DNA from: a virus
Strand: one strand, 5' to 3'
Length of the DNA: 33,902 nucleotides
IMG/VR virus record: IMGVR_UViG_3300042905_005012
Coordinates: 1 to 33,902 of that record
A program made the translations under genes and the position numbers. Positions 6,705 to 13,477 of this stretch are shown piece by piece (within the stretch, counting starts at the first letter, position 1; every line of letters starts with the position of its first letter). The notes below the pieces were generated by a model that was not told where the DNA came from, ran no database searches, and saw nothing but the letters and a program-made list of their open reading frames with translations.

Positions 6705-7034
6705 ATGGATTGTGAAATTGAAATTGTAGATGACCAAGATGGTAGTTGGTTGGTGTTGCCGAATGGTAAAAGACTAAAGATGCCTGAAGTGGCTTCAGTT
6801 TATCTTAGTCTAAAGGATTACAGGAGGATGGTTGACGAATTAAAGTATCTTTGGACAAAGTTTCAATACTTTATTCAAAGAGAAGACAGCTCCGCTAAGA
6901 AAAACATTTTAGAAAACATAAATCAGATACATGCAAGATTGAAAAATGCCTTTTGTGACAAAATTGATGATGAATATAAAACGCTTAAGGAGAGTTTGGT
7001 TAGTGAAATTGGTTTGTACTTGACAGGTGGTTGA
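6705..7034 (+). CDS. Small helical protein of unknown function, 109 aa
   Basis: MDCEIEIVDDQDGSW start with a short beta hairpin (WLVLPNGKRLKMP), then three long helices (residues 35-105) that look like a coiled-coil hairpin. The start is set by AAGGA about 9 nt upstream. The promoter of the next gene begins inside its last codons (TTGACA 7020-7025), so the 3' end of this gene is constrained by the -35 box. Function unknown. Confidence 0.67.
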   Translation: MDCEIEIVDDQDGSWLVLPNGKRLKMPEVASVYLSLKDYRRMVDELKYLWTKFQYFIQREDSSAKKNILENINQIHARLKNAFCDKIDDEYKTLKESLVSEIGLYLTGG

Positions 7035-7087
7035 TAGTTTGATACAATTTGAGTACCTGATGGAACACAGTGGGAAGTCGGGTACTC
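7020..7087 (+). promoter_or_regulatory. Sigma-70 promoter overlapping the preceding gene, with 5' stem-loop
   Basis: TTGACA 7020-7025 inside the upstream coding end, 17 bp, TACAAT 7043-7048. Stem GAGTACC (7051-7057) / GGTACTC (7081-7087). AAGGAG SD at 7091. Confidence 0.86.
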
Positions 7088-7102
7088 GATAAGGAGAATG
7101 AG

Positions 7103-7420
7103 ATGAATACAGTATTCTACTTTAGAAGGTCTTATTCAGGTAATGTTTATACAATGTGGATAGACAGTGAAACAGATGTAGCACAATGTGGATGGGAGAA
7201 GGATTCAAAAGTATTCTTCAAGGGAAATCCTTGTATTATCAACAATTGGTCTGTTAATATTCCTTTCTCAGAAGATCCTGAAGAGCATGACAGAATCAAG
7301 AATGAGTTATTTGGTATCATTTGTCAGAAGTTCAAAGAGTTGTATTGTCGGGGTGGTATGCGTCCCGGTGACACATTAGAAATGCATCTTGAATTGAATG
7401 AGAGCTTTGTTGGATCGTAA
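7103..7420 (+). CDS. Small protein of unknown function, 105 aa
   Basis: The start at 7103 (MNTVFYFRRSYSG) is set by AAGGAG 6 nt upstream; the in-frame ATG at 7070 is inside the leader stem-loop. Beta-rich, with aromatic strands (VFYFRRSYSGNVYTMWID), cysteines not in zinc spacing, and an acidic middle. The C-terminal LEMHLELNESF looks like a final strand. No family recognised. It is the last gene before the repeat-rich region. Confidence 0.66.
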   Translation: MNTVFYFRRSYSGNVYTMWIDSETDVAQCGWEKDSKVFFKGNPCIINNWSVNIPFSEDPEEHDRIKNELFGIICQKFKELYCRGGMRPGDTLEMHLELNESFVGS

Positions 7421-7453
7421 TCAAATAAGACTCTAACAATCTAAAACTCATCA

Positions 7454-7484
7454 CCCACCTGAGATGTCTCAGGTGGGTTTTTTT
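7454..7484 (+). terminator. Intrinsic terminator
   Basis: 10-bp stem CCCACCTGAG / CTCAGGTGGG, ATGT loop, T7. The following ttattgttatttaataagctac recurs after the terminator at 9322. Confidence 0.92.
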
Positions 7485-7513
7485 ATTGTTATTTAATAAG
7501 CTACACTTCTTGT

Positions 7514-7642
7514 AGACTAAAATGTGGATGGGAAAGAAACGAATCAAACGAATGAATCAAACGAATGAATCAAATGAAACGAATGAATTGATTTTGTATT
7601 AGTATAAGACTGTCCGGTTCCATCCACATTTTAGTATCCTAA
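7514..7642. repeat. Inverted pair of the conserved element, MITE-like
   Basis: A direct copy (7514-7531) and an inverted copy (ccatccacattttagtatcc, 7620-7642) face each other across about 90 bp containing cgaatgaatcaaa tandem repeats. The layout is that of a small element with about 16-bp terminal inverted repeats; 7771-7870 is a diverged sister. Confidence 0.6.
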
Positions 7643-7658
7643 GCACATCTTTAATTGA

Positions 7659-7675
7659 GACTAAAATGTGGATGG
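7659..7675 (+). repeat. Conserved element, solo copy
   Basis: gactaaaatgtggatgg; lacks the ggata start of the full core. Confidence 0.7.
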
Positions 7676-7770
7676 AGGAATGATTATGAAATGTAATTTC
7701 CCCTTGACAGATAGTTGAAAAAACGCAATTGAGACTTAGTTGATACTTGAGCAAAACTAATTGAGACAAC

Positions 7771-7870
7771 TTTAGGATACTAAAATGTGGATGGAATGAA
7801 TCGAATCAAACGATTGATATGATTTTATACTAATACAAAACCGCCACTCCCATACACATTTTAGTATCAA
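7771..7870. repeat. Inverted pair of the conserved element, second MITE-like unit
   Basis: Direct copy 7771-7794 (preceded by attgagacaac) and inverted copy 7850-7870 with one base change. The interior shares gattttNtatNagtat-type sequence with the 7514-7642 unit and includes a small hairpin AATCG/CGATT. Confidence 0.6.
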
Positions 7871-7881
7871 TTAAAGATGGG

Positions 7882-7920
7882 TTTAGGATACTAAAATGTG
7901 GATGGAAGGGGGCGCGCGCC
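7882..7920 (+). repeat. Conserved element followed by a GC palindrome
   Basis: Full core at 7882-7905, followed after a short G-rich stretch by the perfect palindrome GGCGCGCGCC (7911-7920). Confidence 0.75.
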
Positions 7921-8092
7921 TATGATATCAATATATAAGAGGTACTTGATTTTCCTCGGTGTTTTTCGTATACTAAGGGTGTCCTTGATGGTGGTGTGGT
8001 TTGGGTGGATTTGTGAAAACACAACGCCAACAGTGTTCAATTCTGAAGTTGCAAGTGTGAAAAACGCTTGTTTTGCCGAGGAAAAAAAACAC

Positions 8093-8184
8093 TTGACACG
8101 TTAAGCCGGTTGTGGTTTAATGGGTTCACCGCTGAAGGGCGGAACGGTTTCTTTCAGGTGAGAACAGTTTGATCCTGAAAGAAA
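8093..8184 (+). promoter_or_regulatory. Sigma-70 promoter with long 5' stem-loop for the ParB-like gene
   Basis: TTGACA 8093-8098, 17 bp, TTTAAT 8116-8121. Perfect 11-bp stem TTTCTTTCAGG (8148-8158) / CCTGAAAGAAA (8174-8184). AAGGAG SD at 8191. Confidence 0.87.
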
Positions 8185-8204
8185 ACAAAAAAGGAGATTT
8201 TGAA

Positions 8205-9299
8205 ATGGCTAAGGCTAAGGCATCTAAGACTTCTGTAATCGATTCTATCCCACATGTTCGGATGATCGTTGCTCTTGACAAAATTACTTATGATTTGTCA
8301 ATCAACAGAAAGCTTGGGATGGATGAAGAATCGATTTCGCAATTAGCGGACAATATCAAGATTCATGGGGTACTTCAGAATATCATTCTCAACGAGAAAG
8401 AGGATGGTACTTATGAAGTCATGGGTGGAGTCCGTAGGACCATGGCAGCTCGACAAGCGGGATTGACGGAGATTCCCGCTCTTGTATTCAAGAATCGGAG
8501 TAAGGAAGAAAACGCCATTATCCGATCTTATGAAAATCTAATTCGGCAGAATCCGAGTTACATTGATCGTGCTACAGAAATGATGAATTTCAAAAATGAG
8601 TTCAATTGGACTCAGAAGAGGATTGCTGCTCATTACAGAATGTCTGACGCTGAGGTTTCTAAGTTTCTTAGACTCCTTGATCTCCCAGAAGGAACTAGGG
8701 AATCAATTCACAATCGTGAAACGACTTTGGCGGTTGCATTTCAATATTTGACTGCAAAACCAGAGGTTAAAGAGATTCTCGGAGATGTGGCATCTGCAAT
8801 TGCAGCAGATACTGATCTTACTCTTAAAGAGAAGCAAGAGAAAAACAAAAAAGCCGTTGAAGTTGTAGCGGCTAAATTTCCAGACTCTGGAATTACCGCT
8901 TCTGTTCAAGAGAAAGCAGAAAATAAAGCAATGGCGAAAGCCGTAGCTAAGATCGAAGAGAAGAAAAAAGATCTTCCACCTATCAATCTTTCAGGTGCCG
9001 CAATGCCGCCTAAAGCGGACCCGAAGACTCCTTCTTCTGTCCTTCCTCCATCACGTCAAACACTGCCACCACTTAATCAACCAACCGTTTCCCCAACCGC
9101 CGAAAGGCGGGAAAAAGGATTGTCTAAGGATGCAATCATGGGACTTTTGTTATTCCTTGAGAAACAAGCTTCCGGTGAAGCACGGAAGTTCATTTCCGAT
9201 ATGATGGGACATATCGAAGAGACTAATAACTGTGCAAGCCGCCATGAGCTTGCAGAGATTTTGAAGTCTCTTGAAAAGGTAAAGCAAGAAGCCAAATAA
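8205..9299 (+). CDS. ParB-like protein (ParB/RepB/Spo0J family), 364 aa
   Basis: The N-terminal ParB/Srx-like domain covers about residues 20-110. It includes SISQLADNIKIHGVLQNIIL and the GGVRRTMAARQAG box, which corresponds to the phosphate/CTP-binding GERR-type motif of ParB. A KorB/ParB helix-turn-helix follows (WTQKRIAAHYRMSDAEVSKFLRLL, residues about 133-157). A proline-rich linker (about 255-295) leads to a helical C-terminal domain. The length is slightly above the usual 280-330 aa. No parA is in the window, so the job could be partition or gene regulation; parS sites were not identified. The start is set by AAGGAG 8 nt upstream. A linker segment (PTAERREKG) is partly copied in the gene at 11988. 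Confidence 0.88.
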   Translation: MAKAKASKTSVIDSIPHVRMIVALDKITYDLSINRKLGMDEESISQLADNIKIHGVLQNIILNEKEDGTYEVMGGVRRTMAARQAGLTEIPALVFKNRSKEENAIIRSYENLIRQNPSYIDRATEMMNFKNEFNWTQKRIAAHYRMSDAEVSKFLRLLDLPEGTRESIHNRETTLAVAFQYLTAKPEVKEILGDVASAIAADTDLTLKEKQEKNKKAVEVVAAKFPDSGITASVQEKAENKAMAKAVAKIEEKKKDLPPINLSGAAMPPKADPKTPSSVLPPSRQTLPPLNQPTVSPTAERREKGLSKDAIMGLLLFLEKQASGEARKFISDMMGHIEETNNCASRHELAEILKSLEKVKQEAK

Positions 9300-9321
9300 G
9301 TTAGGCTAACATAATCAACAG

Positions 9322-9354
9322 CCCCCTTCTCCACCCGGAGAAGGGGGTTTTTTT
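9322..9354 (+). terminator. Intrinsic terminator
   Basis: 11-bp stem CCCCCTTCTCC / GGAGAAGGGGG, 4-nt loop, T7. Confidence 0.93.
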
Positions 9355-9391
9355 ATTGTTATTTAATAAGCTACTATTCCACTAGCTTTAC

Positions 9392-9490
9392 GATACTAAA
9401 ATGTGGATGGGGCATATCGTCGTTTTGATATCTGCGTGGACAATTGAGACAACTTTAGGATACTAAAATGTGGATGGGACGGTTCCGTCT
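9392..9490 (+). repeat. Two copies of the conserved element
   Basis: Copies at 9392-9410 and 9441-9477 (the second with the full caattgagacaac extension). The second is followed at once by the hairpin GACGG-TT-CCGTC. The rest of the gap to the next promoter (9490-9611) shows no gene. Confidence 0.78.
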
Positions 9491-9611
9491 TATGCTTATC
9501 TAATCCGTTCGGCTTATCGACGGTTCACCATCGGCGTTGCATATCTTGCACACTAATCCCTACATATACACGGCTGTATATCTCCTACCGTAATAGGGGC
9601 AAATTGTGTTG

Positions 9612-9676
9612 TTGACAAGCTGCGGTTGGTTGTGGTAAATTGTGTTTGCTCAATGCGGCATGGTGTCGCAAAGCAC
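9612..9676 (+). promoter_or_regulatory. Sigma-70 promoter with 5' stem-loop
   Basis: TTGACA 9612-9617, TAAATT-like -10 at 9635-9641. Leader hairpin TGCGGCA-TGG-TGTCGCA inside an outer TGCT/AGCA stem (9647-9676). Confidence 0.77.
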
Positions 9677-9689
9677 TGGAGAAAACAAA

Positions 9690-9923
9690 ATGAACAACGA
9701 TAACAGAATCATGACGGCAGAAGAGGAAACCGAAGCATCCAAGGTTCCATCAAAACAGCTTCTCAATGTTATTTCAAAGATTGAAAAGCTTGTAGCCAAG
9801 TACAAGGTACTCGTTGAAGAATTCAGAAATGATCAATCGAATGACGAGCTTCGTGATAGTCTCGTTTCGATATTGATCAAGATTTCAGAAGTGAGCAAGG
9901 AGAACGCTACCGCTTGGTGGTGA
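9690..9923 (+). CDS. Small helical protein, 77 aa
   Basis: The start at 9690 (MNNDNRIMTAEEE) follows TGGAG with 8-9 nt spacing; upstream in-frame ATGs lie in the leader hairpin. Acidic N-terminus, then a long helix with heptad-like Leu/Ile/Val (LLNVISKIEKLVAKYKVLVEEF), and a second helix ending in AWW. Probably a small helical hairpin or dimer. Function unknown. Confidence 0.63.
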   Translation: MNNDNRIMTAEEETEASKVPSKQLLNVISKIEKLVAKYKVLVEEFRNDQSNDELRDSLVSILIKISEVSKENATAWW

Positions 9924-9949
9924 ATCTCATAACAGAACAAAATTGACAG

Positions 9950-9982
9950 CCCCCTTGTCCCCCCGGACAAGGGGGTTTTTTT
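9950..9982 (+). terminator. Intrinsic terminator
   Basis: 11-bp stem CCCCCTTGTCC / GGACAAGGGGG, C4 loop, T7. Confidence 0.93.
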
Positions 9983-10011
9983 ATTGTTATTTCAATTTTG
10001 TTATCAGACTG

Positions 10012-10050
10012 GACAATTGAGACAACTTTAGGATACTAAAATGTGGATGG
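10012..10050 (+). repeat. Conserved element, extended copy
   Basis: gacaattgagacaac extension plus the complete core, about 30 bp upstream of the next -35 box. Confidence 0.8.
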
Positions 10051-10079
10051 AAGGAATTTTCTCCTGCTGGAATTTTCTC

Positions 10080-10165
10080 TTGACGTGGTTTGGCGTTTGT
10101 GGTCTAATACGTTCATGGCTTGGTGAATGGTTCAACAAGCCTAGGTCACCGGTTCACCTTAAGAC
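10080..10165 (+). promoter_or_regulatory. Sigma-70-like promoter with two leader hairpins
   Basis: TTGACG 10080-10085, 17 bp, TCTAAT 10103-10108. Hairpin 1: GGCTTG-G-TGAA / TTCA-A-CAAGCC around a TGG loop (10117-10141). Hairpin 2: ACCGG / CCGGT type at about 10148-10168. The SD before the gene is weak. Confidence 0.72.
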
Positions 10166-10183
10166 CGGATTGAGAATCTTACC

Positions 10184-10441
10184 ATGAATAACAATATTCA
10201 GGTTGCTGTTGCCGTTCTGATTGACAATGGTGTAGATAACGCAATTATTGAAGCGTTGTCCACTTCCAAGGTGACAAGCCTTGGAATGAATCAGCTTGAA
10301 GGAACGTCTGTTCAATTGACCGTTGATCGAAACGGTGATGCTATCAAATTGATTTCAAAAAAGGAAGACGTTGATCTGGTCTTCCTGCTCACCCGTCATC
10401 TTGCCAATAAGAACACCAAGATCATCTGGCTTGGTGCATAA
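10184..10441 (+). CDS. Small alpha/beta protein, 85 aa
   Basis: MNNNIQVAVAVLIDNG start. Predicted pattern: helix-strand-strand-helix with hydrophobic strands (VQLTVDR, AIKLIS, KIIWLG). No recognised family. The ATG is preceded by GAGAATCTTACC, a poor SD, unlike the modules before 10 kb; translation may depend on leader structure. It has its own promoter and an identical-type terminator (GAAA tetraloop) to the 10999 gene. Confidence 0.62.
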   Translation: MNNNIQVAVAVLIDNGVDNAIIEALSTSKVTSLGMNQLEGTSVQLTVDRNGDAIKLISKKEDVDLVFLLTRHLANKNTKIIWLGA

Positions 10442-10465
10442 TCGAATAACATATCGGCAATCCTG

Positions 10466-10498
10466 CCCCGCAAGTCGAAAGGCTTGCGGGGTTTTTTT
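10466..10498 (+). terminator. Intrinsic terminator with GAAA tetraloop
   Basis: Stem CCCCGCAAGTC / GGCTTGCGGGG capped by GAAA, then T7. Duplicated at 11512. Confidence 0.93.
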
Positions 10499-10535
10499 GT
10501 TTTCATATCGGTAATTTCGTTATCTCCCCTATTCC

Positions 10536-10677
10536 GTTATCGGCTAACACTATTCCCACTTACGTTATCCGCTAACACTATTCCCACTTCCGTTATCCGC
10601 TAACACTATTACCGTTTCCGTTATCTCCCCTATTCCGTTATCGGCTAACATTATTGCCACTTTCGTTATCTGATAAC
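10536..10677 (+). repeat. gttatcNgctaac iteron-like array (5 copies)
   Basis: Copies start at 10536, 10564, 10592, 10637 and 10665, a 28-bp spacing with one 45-bp step. Each unit is a partial palindrome (GTTA...TAAC); the last is the perfect GTTATC-T-GATAAC. The linker actattcccac is also conserved. An AT-rich stretch follows (10678-10730). The layout suits protein-binding sites or replication iterons. Confidence 0.75.
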
Positions 10678-10729
10678 TATTTTAATTATGAAATTAAATA
10701 TTATAATTTAATTTTGTTTTTTTTAGAAA

Positions 10730-10854
10730 CAATTGAGACAACTTTAGGATACTAAAATGTGGATGGAAGGAATTCCTTTTTTGTTACCAGACTGGACAAT
10801 TGAGACAACTTTAGGATACTAAAATGTGGATGGGAGGGGGGGGGTCCGCGGACC
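10730..10854 (+). repeat. Two conserved elements, each followed by a palindrome
   Basis: Copies 10730-10766 and 10796-10832, 66 bp apart. The first is followed by AAGGAATTCCTT (10767-10778). The second is followed by a poly-G run and GGTCCGCGGACC (10843-10854). Confidence 0.82.
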
Positions 10855-10890
10855 TTAAGAATTTGTAAGAAAACTTTCTTGGGAATTCGC

Positions 10891-10984
10891 TTGACCTAGT
10901 GAAACGGTTTCCCTATGATGCTTGTAGGTGAACCGCATGTTGTGGTTCATCTTAACCGGTTCCGCCAGTATCCTGAAACTGGCA
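10891..10984 (+). promoter_or_regulatory. Sigma-70-like promoter with two leader hairpins
   Basis: TTGACC 10891-10896, 17 bp, TATGAT 10914-10919. Hairpin 1 TGAACC / GGTTCA (10929-10949). Hairpin 2 GCCAGT / ACTGGC (about 10964-10984). GGAG SD follows. Confidence 0.78.
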
Positions 10985-10998
10985 TGGAGTTTATGACC

Positions 10999-11490
10999 AT
11001 GGCACGCAAGAACGCTAAGGCAGTAGTGGCACCAGTGGCAATCGATGCAAGCCAGTCGATGCTTGATCTTGTTCGGGGTTTCAACCCCGAACAATTGGCA
11101 ACGCTTAGGGCAGCGTTGGCGCAAGTGGCACCAGTGGCACCAGTGGCACCAATTGCACCAATTGCACCAATTGCACCACTTGCACCAATTGCAGCTATTA
11201 AATTGCCAACGCCAATCACTCAAGCGATTGAGCCGGGTAATTACAATATTGAATTGATATGCGTAGGGGTTTCACCAGTACGCTGGGCGTATAATAAGCC
11301 TTCCCGTATCGTGAACTTTGTTCATGAGGCAACGAATATCGGTTTCGTGGCTTATGAACCCGGAACGGAAACCGAATTCCGTGTCGGTGCCAATTACGGA
11401 ATTGAGTTCACTCATGCGGGTAAGATGTCTCCGGTTTATCAAGGTGTTTCCAATAATGTGATCAAGATTACATCACACACGACAACATGA
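10999..11490 (+). CDS. Two-domain protein with Ala-Pro repeat linker, 163 aa
   Basis: The start at 10999 (MARKNAKAVVAP) is chosen for GGAG with 9-nt spacing. Residues ~15-42 form a small helical segment (SMLDLVRGFNPEQLATLRAAL) like an oligomerisation or SAM-like helix pair. Residues ~43-66 are (V/I)AP repeats from a 9-bp tandem repeat, a stiff extended linker. The C-terminal ~90 residues look beta-rich (NYNIELICVGVSPVRWAY, FRVGANYGIEFTHAG) and may bind a ligand. No family recognised. The domain-linker-domain layout suggests a multivalent binder. Confidence 0.66.
   Translation: MARKNAKAVVAPVAIDASQSMLDLVRGFNPEQLATLRAALAQVAPVAPVAPIAPIAPIAPLAPIAAIKLPTPITQAIEPGNYNIELICVGVSPVRWAYNKPSRIVNFVHEATNIGFVAYEPGTETEFRVGANYGIEFTHAGKMSPVYQGVSNNVIKITSHTTT
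11125..11191 (+). repeat. 9-bp in-frame tandem repeat
   Basis: gcaccagtg / gcaccaatt units encoding (V/I)AP, seven to eight copies. Confidence 0.85.
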
Positions 11491-11511
11491 CAACCCCTGC
11501 CGGTCAATCTG

Positions 11512-11544
11512 CCCCGCAAGTCGAAAGGCTTGCGGGGTTTTTTT
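11512..11544 (+). terminator. Intrinsic terminator with GAAA tetraloop
   Basis: CCCCGCAAG / CTTGCGGGG with GAAA cap and T7, a copy of 10466. Confidence 0.93.
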
Positions 11545-11564
11545 GTTTTCATATCTTTAATTTC

Positions 11565-11671
11565 GTTATCTGCTAACACTATTACCTTCATTTCGTTATC
11601 TTCGCTATTTCGTTATCGGCTAACACTATTCCCGCCATTTCGTTATCTCCGCTATTTCGTTATCGGCTAAC
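11565..11671 (+). repeat. gttatcNgctaac iteron-like array (3 copies)
   Basis: Copies start at 11565, 11612 and 11659, exactly 47 bp apart. The linker contains atttcgttatctNcgctatttc. It sits behind the duplicated GAAA terminator, as does the 10536 array. Confidence 0.75.
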
Positions 11672-11705
11672 ACTATTACACCCTTTTTTGATATCGTTCT
11701 AGATA

Positions 11706-11854
11706 ATTAAGACAACTTTAGGATACTAAAATGTGGATGGAAGGAATTCCTATTACGATACAATACGGACAACTTTAGGATACTAAAATGTGGATGGGAG
11801 GAATTCCTCTTAAGATACAATACGGACAACTTTAGGATACTAAAATGTGGATGG
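11706..11854 (+). repeat. Three tandem copies of the conserved element
   Basis: Copies end at 11740, 11797 and 11854, a 57-bp spacing. The first two are followed by AGGAATTCCT and GAGGAATTCCTC palindromes. The third is followed by the next promoter region. Confidence 0.85.
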
Positions 11855-11885
11855 GAGGAATCTTTTCTCTTGGGTGGATTTTCTC

Positions 11886-11973
11886 TTGACCTAGTTGGGG
11901 ACGTTGTTAGAATGACTTCATGAGGCGGCGCATAGTGTGCCGTTTCTAGGTTCCCGGTTCCCCTGAAAACCGG
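11886..11973 (+). promoter_or_regulatory. Sigma-70-like promoter with conserved two-hairpin leader
   Basis: TTGACC 11886-11891, 16 bp, TAGAAT 11908-11913. Hairpin 1 GGCGCA-TAG-TGTGCC (11927-11941). Hairpin 2 CCGGTT / AACCGG (11954-11973). No strong SD before the ATG (GGA 10 nt upstream). The same leader occurs at 12400, 12897 and 13590. Confidence 0.8.
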
Positions 11974-11987
11974 TTGGATCGACTGCT

Positions 11988-12254
11988 ATGAAAATTGAGC
12001 GTAACGCCGTTGCCGCAACCGTTTCTCCAACCGCCGACAAGCGGGAAAAGGAATACAAGGAATACATTAAGTGCGATAAGCCACAGCGGTTTAATCTGCC
12101 GGAAATACCCCACGCAAGGGAGAAAACGCCATTGGATGACCTACTCAAAAGCTACAAGAATAAAATCTCTTGTATGCGGGCAATCATGCGTTTGCCTAAG
12201 AGTGAAATAAGAGACGTTGCCATGAAGGCAATACTGGAGGCGTTCACAAAATAA
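11988..12254 (+). CDS. Small basic protein with ParB-linker-like segment, 88 aa
   Basis: MKIERNAVAATVSPTADKREK start. Residues ~9-21 and the underlying DNA (about 12016-12052) closely match the proline-rich linker of the ParB-like protein (TVSPTAERREKG; DNA about 9081-9118). The rest is charged, with a C-terminal helix (EIRDVAMKAILEAF). Function unknown. The start is the only good ATG after the conserved two-hairpin leader. The match may mark a shared interaction motif or a DNA patch moved by recombination. Confidence 0.62.
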   Translation: MKIERNAVAATVSPTADKREKEYKEYIKCDKPQRFNLPEIPHAREKTPLDDLLKSYKNKISCMRAIMRLPKSEIRDVAMKAILEAFTK

Positions 12255-12278
12255 CAATATCAGATAACAAAACTACAG

Positions 12279-12311
12279 CCCCCTTGACAGACAAGTCAAG
12301 GGGGTTTTTTT
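12279..12311 (+). terminator. Intrinsic terminator
   Basis: 10-bp stem CCCCCTTGAC / GTCAAGGGGG, AGACAA loop, T7. Same hairpin at 12732 and 14012. Confidence 0.93.
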
Positions 12312-12341
12312 ATTGTTATTTCAATTTTGATATTGTGCTGG

Positions 12342-12379
12342 ACAATTGAGACAACACTAGGATACTAAAATGTGTATGG
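12342..12379 (+). repeat. Conserved element, variant copy
   Basis: gacaattgagacaacactag then the core with a g-to-t change (tgtgtatgg). Confidence 0.78.
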
Positions 12380-12399
12380 GAGGAATCTTTTCTTTTCCC

Positions 12400-12486
12400 T
12401 TGACGTGGTTGGGGATGTTGGTAGAATGAATGCATGAGGCGGCGCACAGTGTGCCGCTTCTAGGTTCCCGGTTCCCCTGAAAACCG
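12400..12486 (+). promoter_or_regulatory. Sigma-70-like promoter with conserved two-hairpin leader
   Basis: TTGACG 12400-12405, 16 bp, TAGAAT 12422-12427, then GGCGCA-CAG-TGTGCC and a CGGTT / AACCG hairpin. Confidence 0.8.
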
Positions 12487-12501
12487 TATGGATCGAATAC
12501 C

Positions 12502-12708
12502 ATGAGAACTGAAAACCAATCAAGCCGCATTGTTGATGGAAAGGTTTCTCGCCCAAAGAGGGTAGATAAACAACTTAAAAGAATCAAAAATGAGCTGGAA
12601 CGATTCGAGAAAATCGTTGAACATCTAAAAATGTTTCTAAGAATGAAACCGAAGGAAAGAAAACTGGTTTCTGGAATCATCGATATGTGGCTCGACAAAA
12701 TTAAATAA
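12502..12708 (+). CDS. Small basic helical protein, 68 aa
   Basis: MRTENQSSRIVDGKVSR start. Strongly basic and helical (PKRVDKQLKRIKNELERFEKIVEHLKMFLRM), with a likely coiled coil from about residue 20 to 50. It shares its control region and layout with the 11988, 12998 and 13692 genes, but the proteins are not similar. No family recognised; nucleic-acid binding is a guess from its charge. Confidence 0.6.
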   Translation: MRTENQSSRIVDGKVSRPKRVDKQLKRIKNELERFEKIVEHLKMFLRMKPKERKLVSGIIDMWLDKIK

Positions 12709-12731
12709 CAATAGGCTAACTTAATCAACCA

Positions 12732-12764
12732 CCCCCTTGACAGACAAGTCAAGGGGGTTTTTTT
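12732..12764 (+). terminator. Intrinsic terminator
   Basis: CCCCCTTGAC / GTCAAGGGGG with T7, a copy of 12279. Confidence 0.93.
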
Positions 12765-12790
12765 ATTGTTATCTGAATTGAGACAATACG

Positions 12791-12876
12791 GACAACACTA
12801 GGATACTAAAATGTGGATGGGAGGAATCCTATTGCTGGACAATTGAGACAACACTAGGATACTAAAATGTGGATGG
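12791..12876 (+). repeat. Two tandem copies of the conserved element
   Basis: Copies 12791-12819 and 12838-12876, 57 bp apart, joined by ggaatcctattgctggac. Confidence 0.83.
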
Positions 12877-12896
12877 GAGGAATCTTTTCTTTTCCC

Positions 12897-12982
12897 TTGA
12901 CGTGGTTGGGGATGATGTTAGAATGTATGCATGAGGTGGCGCATAGTGTGCCGTTTCTAGGTTCCCGGTTCCCCTGAAAACC
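12897..12982 (+). promoter_or_regulatory. Sigma-70-like promoter with conserved two-hairpin leader
   Basis: TTGACG 12897-12902, 16 bp, TAGAAT 12919-12924, then GGCGCA-TAG-TGTGCC and CGGTT / AACCG hairpins. Confidence 0.8.
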
Positions 12983-12997
12983 GAACGGATTGAAGCC

Positions 12998-13384
12998 ATG
13001 AACAATACTTTTGGACTTGTTGGAAACATCCCAATGAACACGTTCATTGCAATGGATCTGGCAAAAAAAGTTCCGTTGATAGATGGAAATCCAGCCAACT
13101 GGATTGAAAAAGTTTTGATATTTGCTTCTTACTCAAAGCTTGAAGTCTTGATAAAATTTAACCACAACGAAGAGTGGTTTTATGGTGAAAAACAACGTGC
13201 CCTCAAGGGGCGGTTGGTTGGAGGTAAAATAACGTGGCTGGAACTTGAAAGTATTCATTACATCGGCAAGGATTGCCCTCTATTTTGGTTCACTTCAGGT
13301 GAAGAAGATGTGGCTAATTGGGGACCGCATTGGTCCTATCAAGGATTCAGAATTGAGCAAGTGGAATGGATTGTGTTAGCCTAG
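12998..13384 (+). CDS. Protein of unknown function, 128 aa
   Basis: MNNTFGLVGNIPMNTFI start. Aromatic and Trp-rich (NWIEKVLIF, EEWFYGEKQ, WLELESIHYI, FWFTSGEED, WGPHW), looking like a compact alpha/beta or beta-sandwich domain. No catalytic motif recognised. The start is the first ATG after the two-hairpin leader; there is no canonical SD (GGATTGAAGCC precedes it). Confidence 0.63.
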   Translation: MNNTFGLVGNIPMNTFIAMDLAKKVPLIDGNPANWIEKVLIFASYSKLEVLIKFNHNEEWFYGEKQRALKGRLVGGKITWLELESIHYIGKDCPLFWFTSGEEDVANWGPHWSYQGFRIEQVEWIVLA

Positions 13385-13413
13385 ATAACAATAGGCTAAC
13401 GAAATCCATTCCA

Positions 13414-13446
13414 CCCCCTTGTCCTCCCGAACAAGGGGGTTTTTTT
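13414..13446 (+). terminator. Intrinsic terminator
   Basis: CCCCCTTGT / ACAAGGGGG with T7. Confidence 0.92.
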
Positions 13447-13477
13447 ATTGTTATTTGAATTGAGACAATGCGGACGA

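Larger units (their letters stand above)
7421..8092. other. Repeat-rich intergenic region
   Basis: About 670 bases with no convincing gene. It holds a terminator, four direct and two inverted copies of the actaaaatgtggatgg element, a cgaatgaatcaaa tandem repeat (about 7540-7590), a GGCGCGCGCC palindrome (7911-7920), and a possible promoter TTGATT-17-TATACT at about 7948-7976 that leads to no clear ORF. Confidence 0.6.

Noticed and set aside
7922-8104. 68-aa frame with a hydrophobic start
   Set aside because: It begins in or just after the repeat and palindrome, has no SD, runs through the ParB promoter, and its composition looks like random frame.
10536-10677. CRISPR array
   Set aside because: Units are short half-palindromes with conserved, not unique, linkers, and no cas gene is present.
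10855-11257. Trp/Cys-His-rich frames opposite or shifted from the Ala-Pro repeat
   Set aside because: Produced by reading the 9-bp repeat in other frames.
10536-11671. DnaA boxes in the gttatcNgctaac arrays
   Set aside because: ttatcNgct does not match TTATNCACA well enough.
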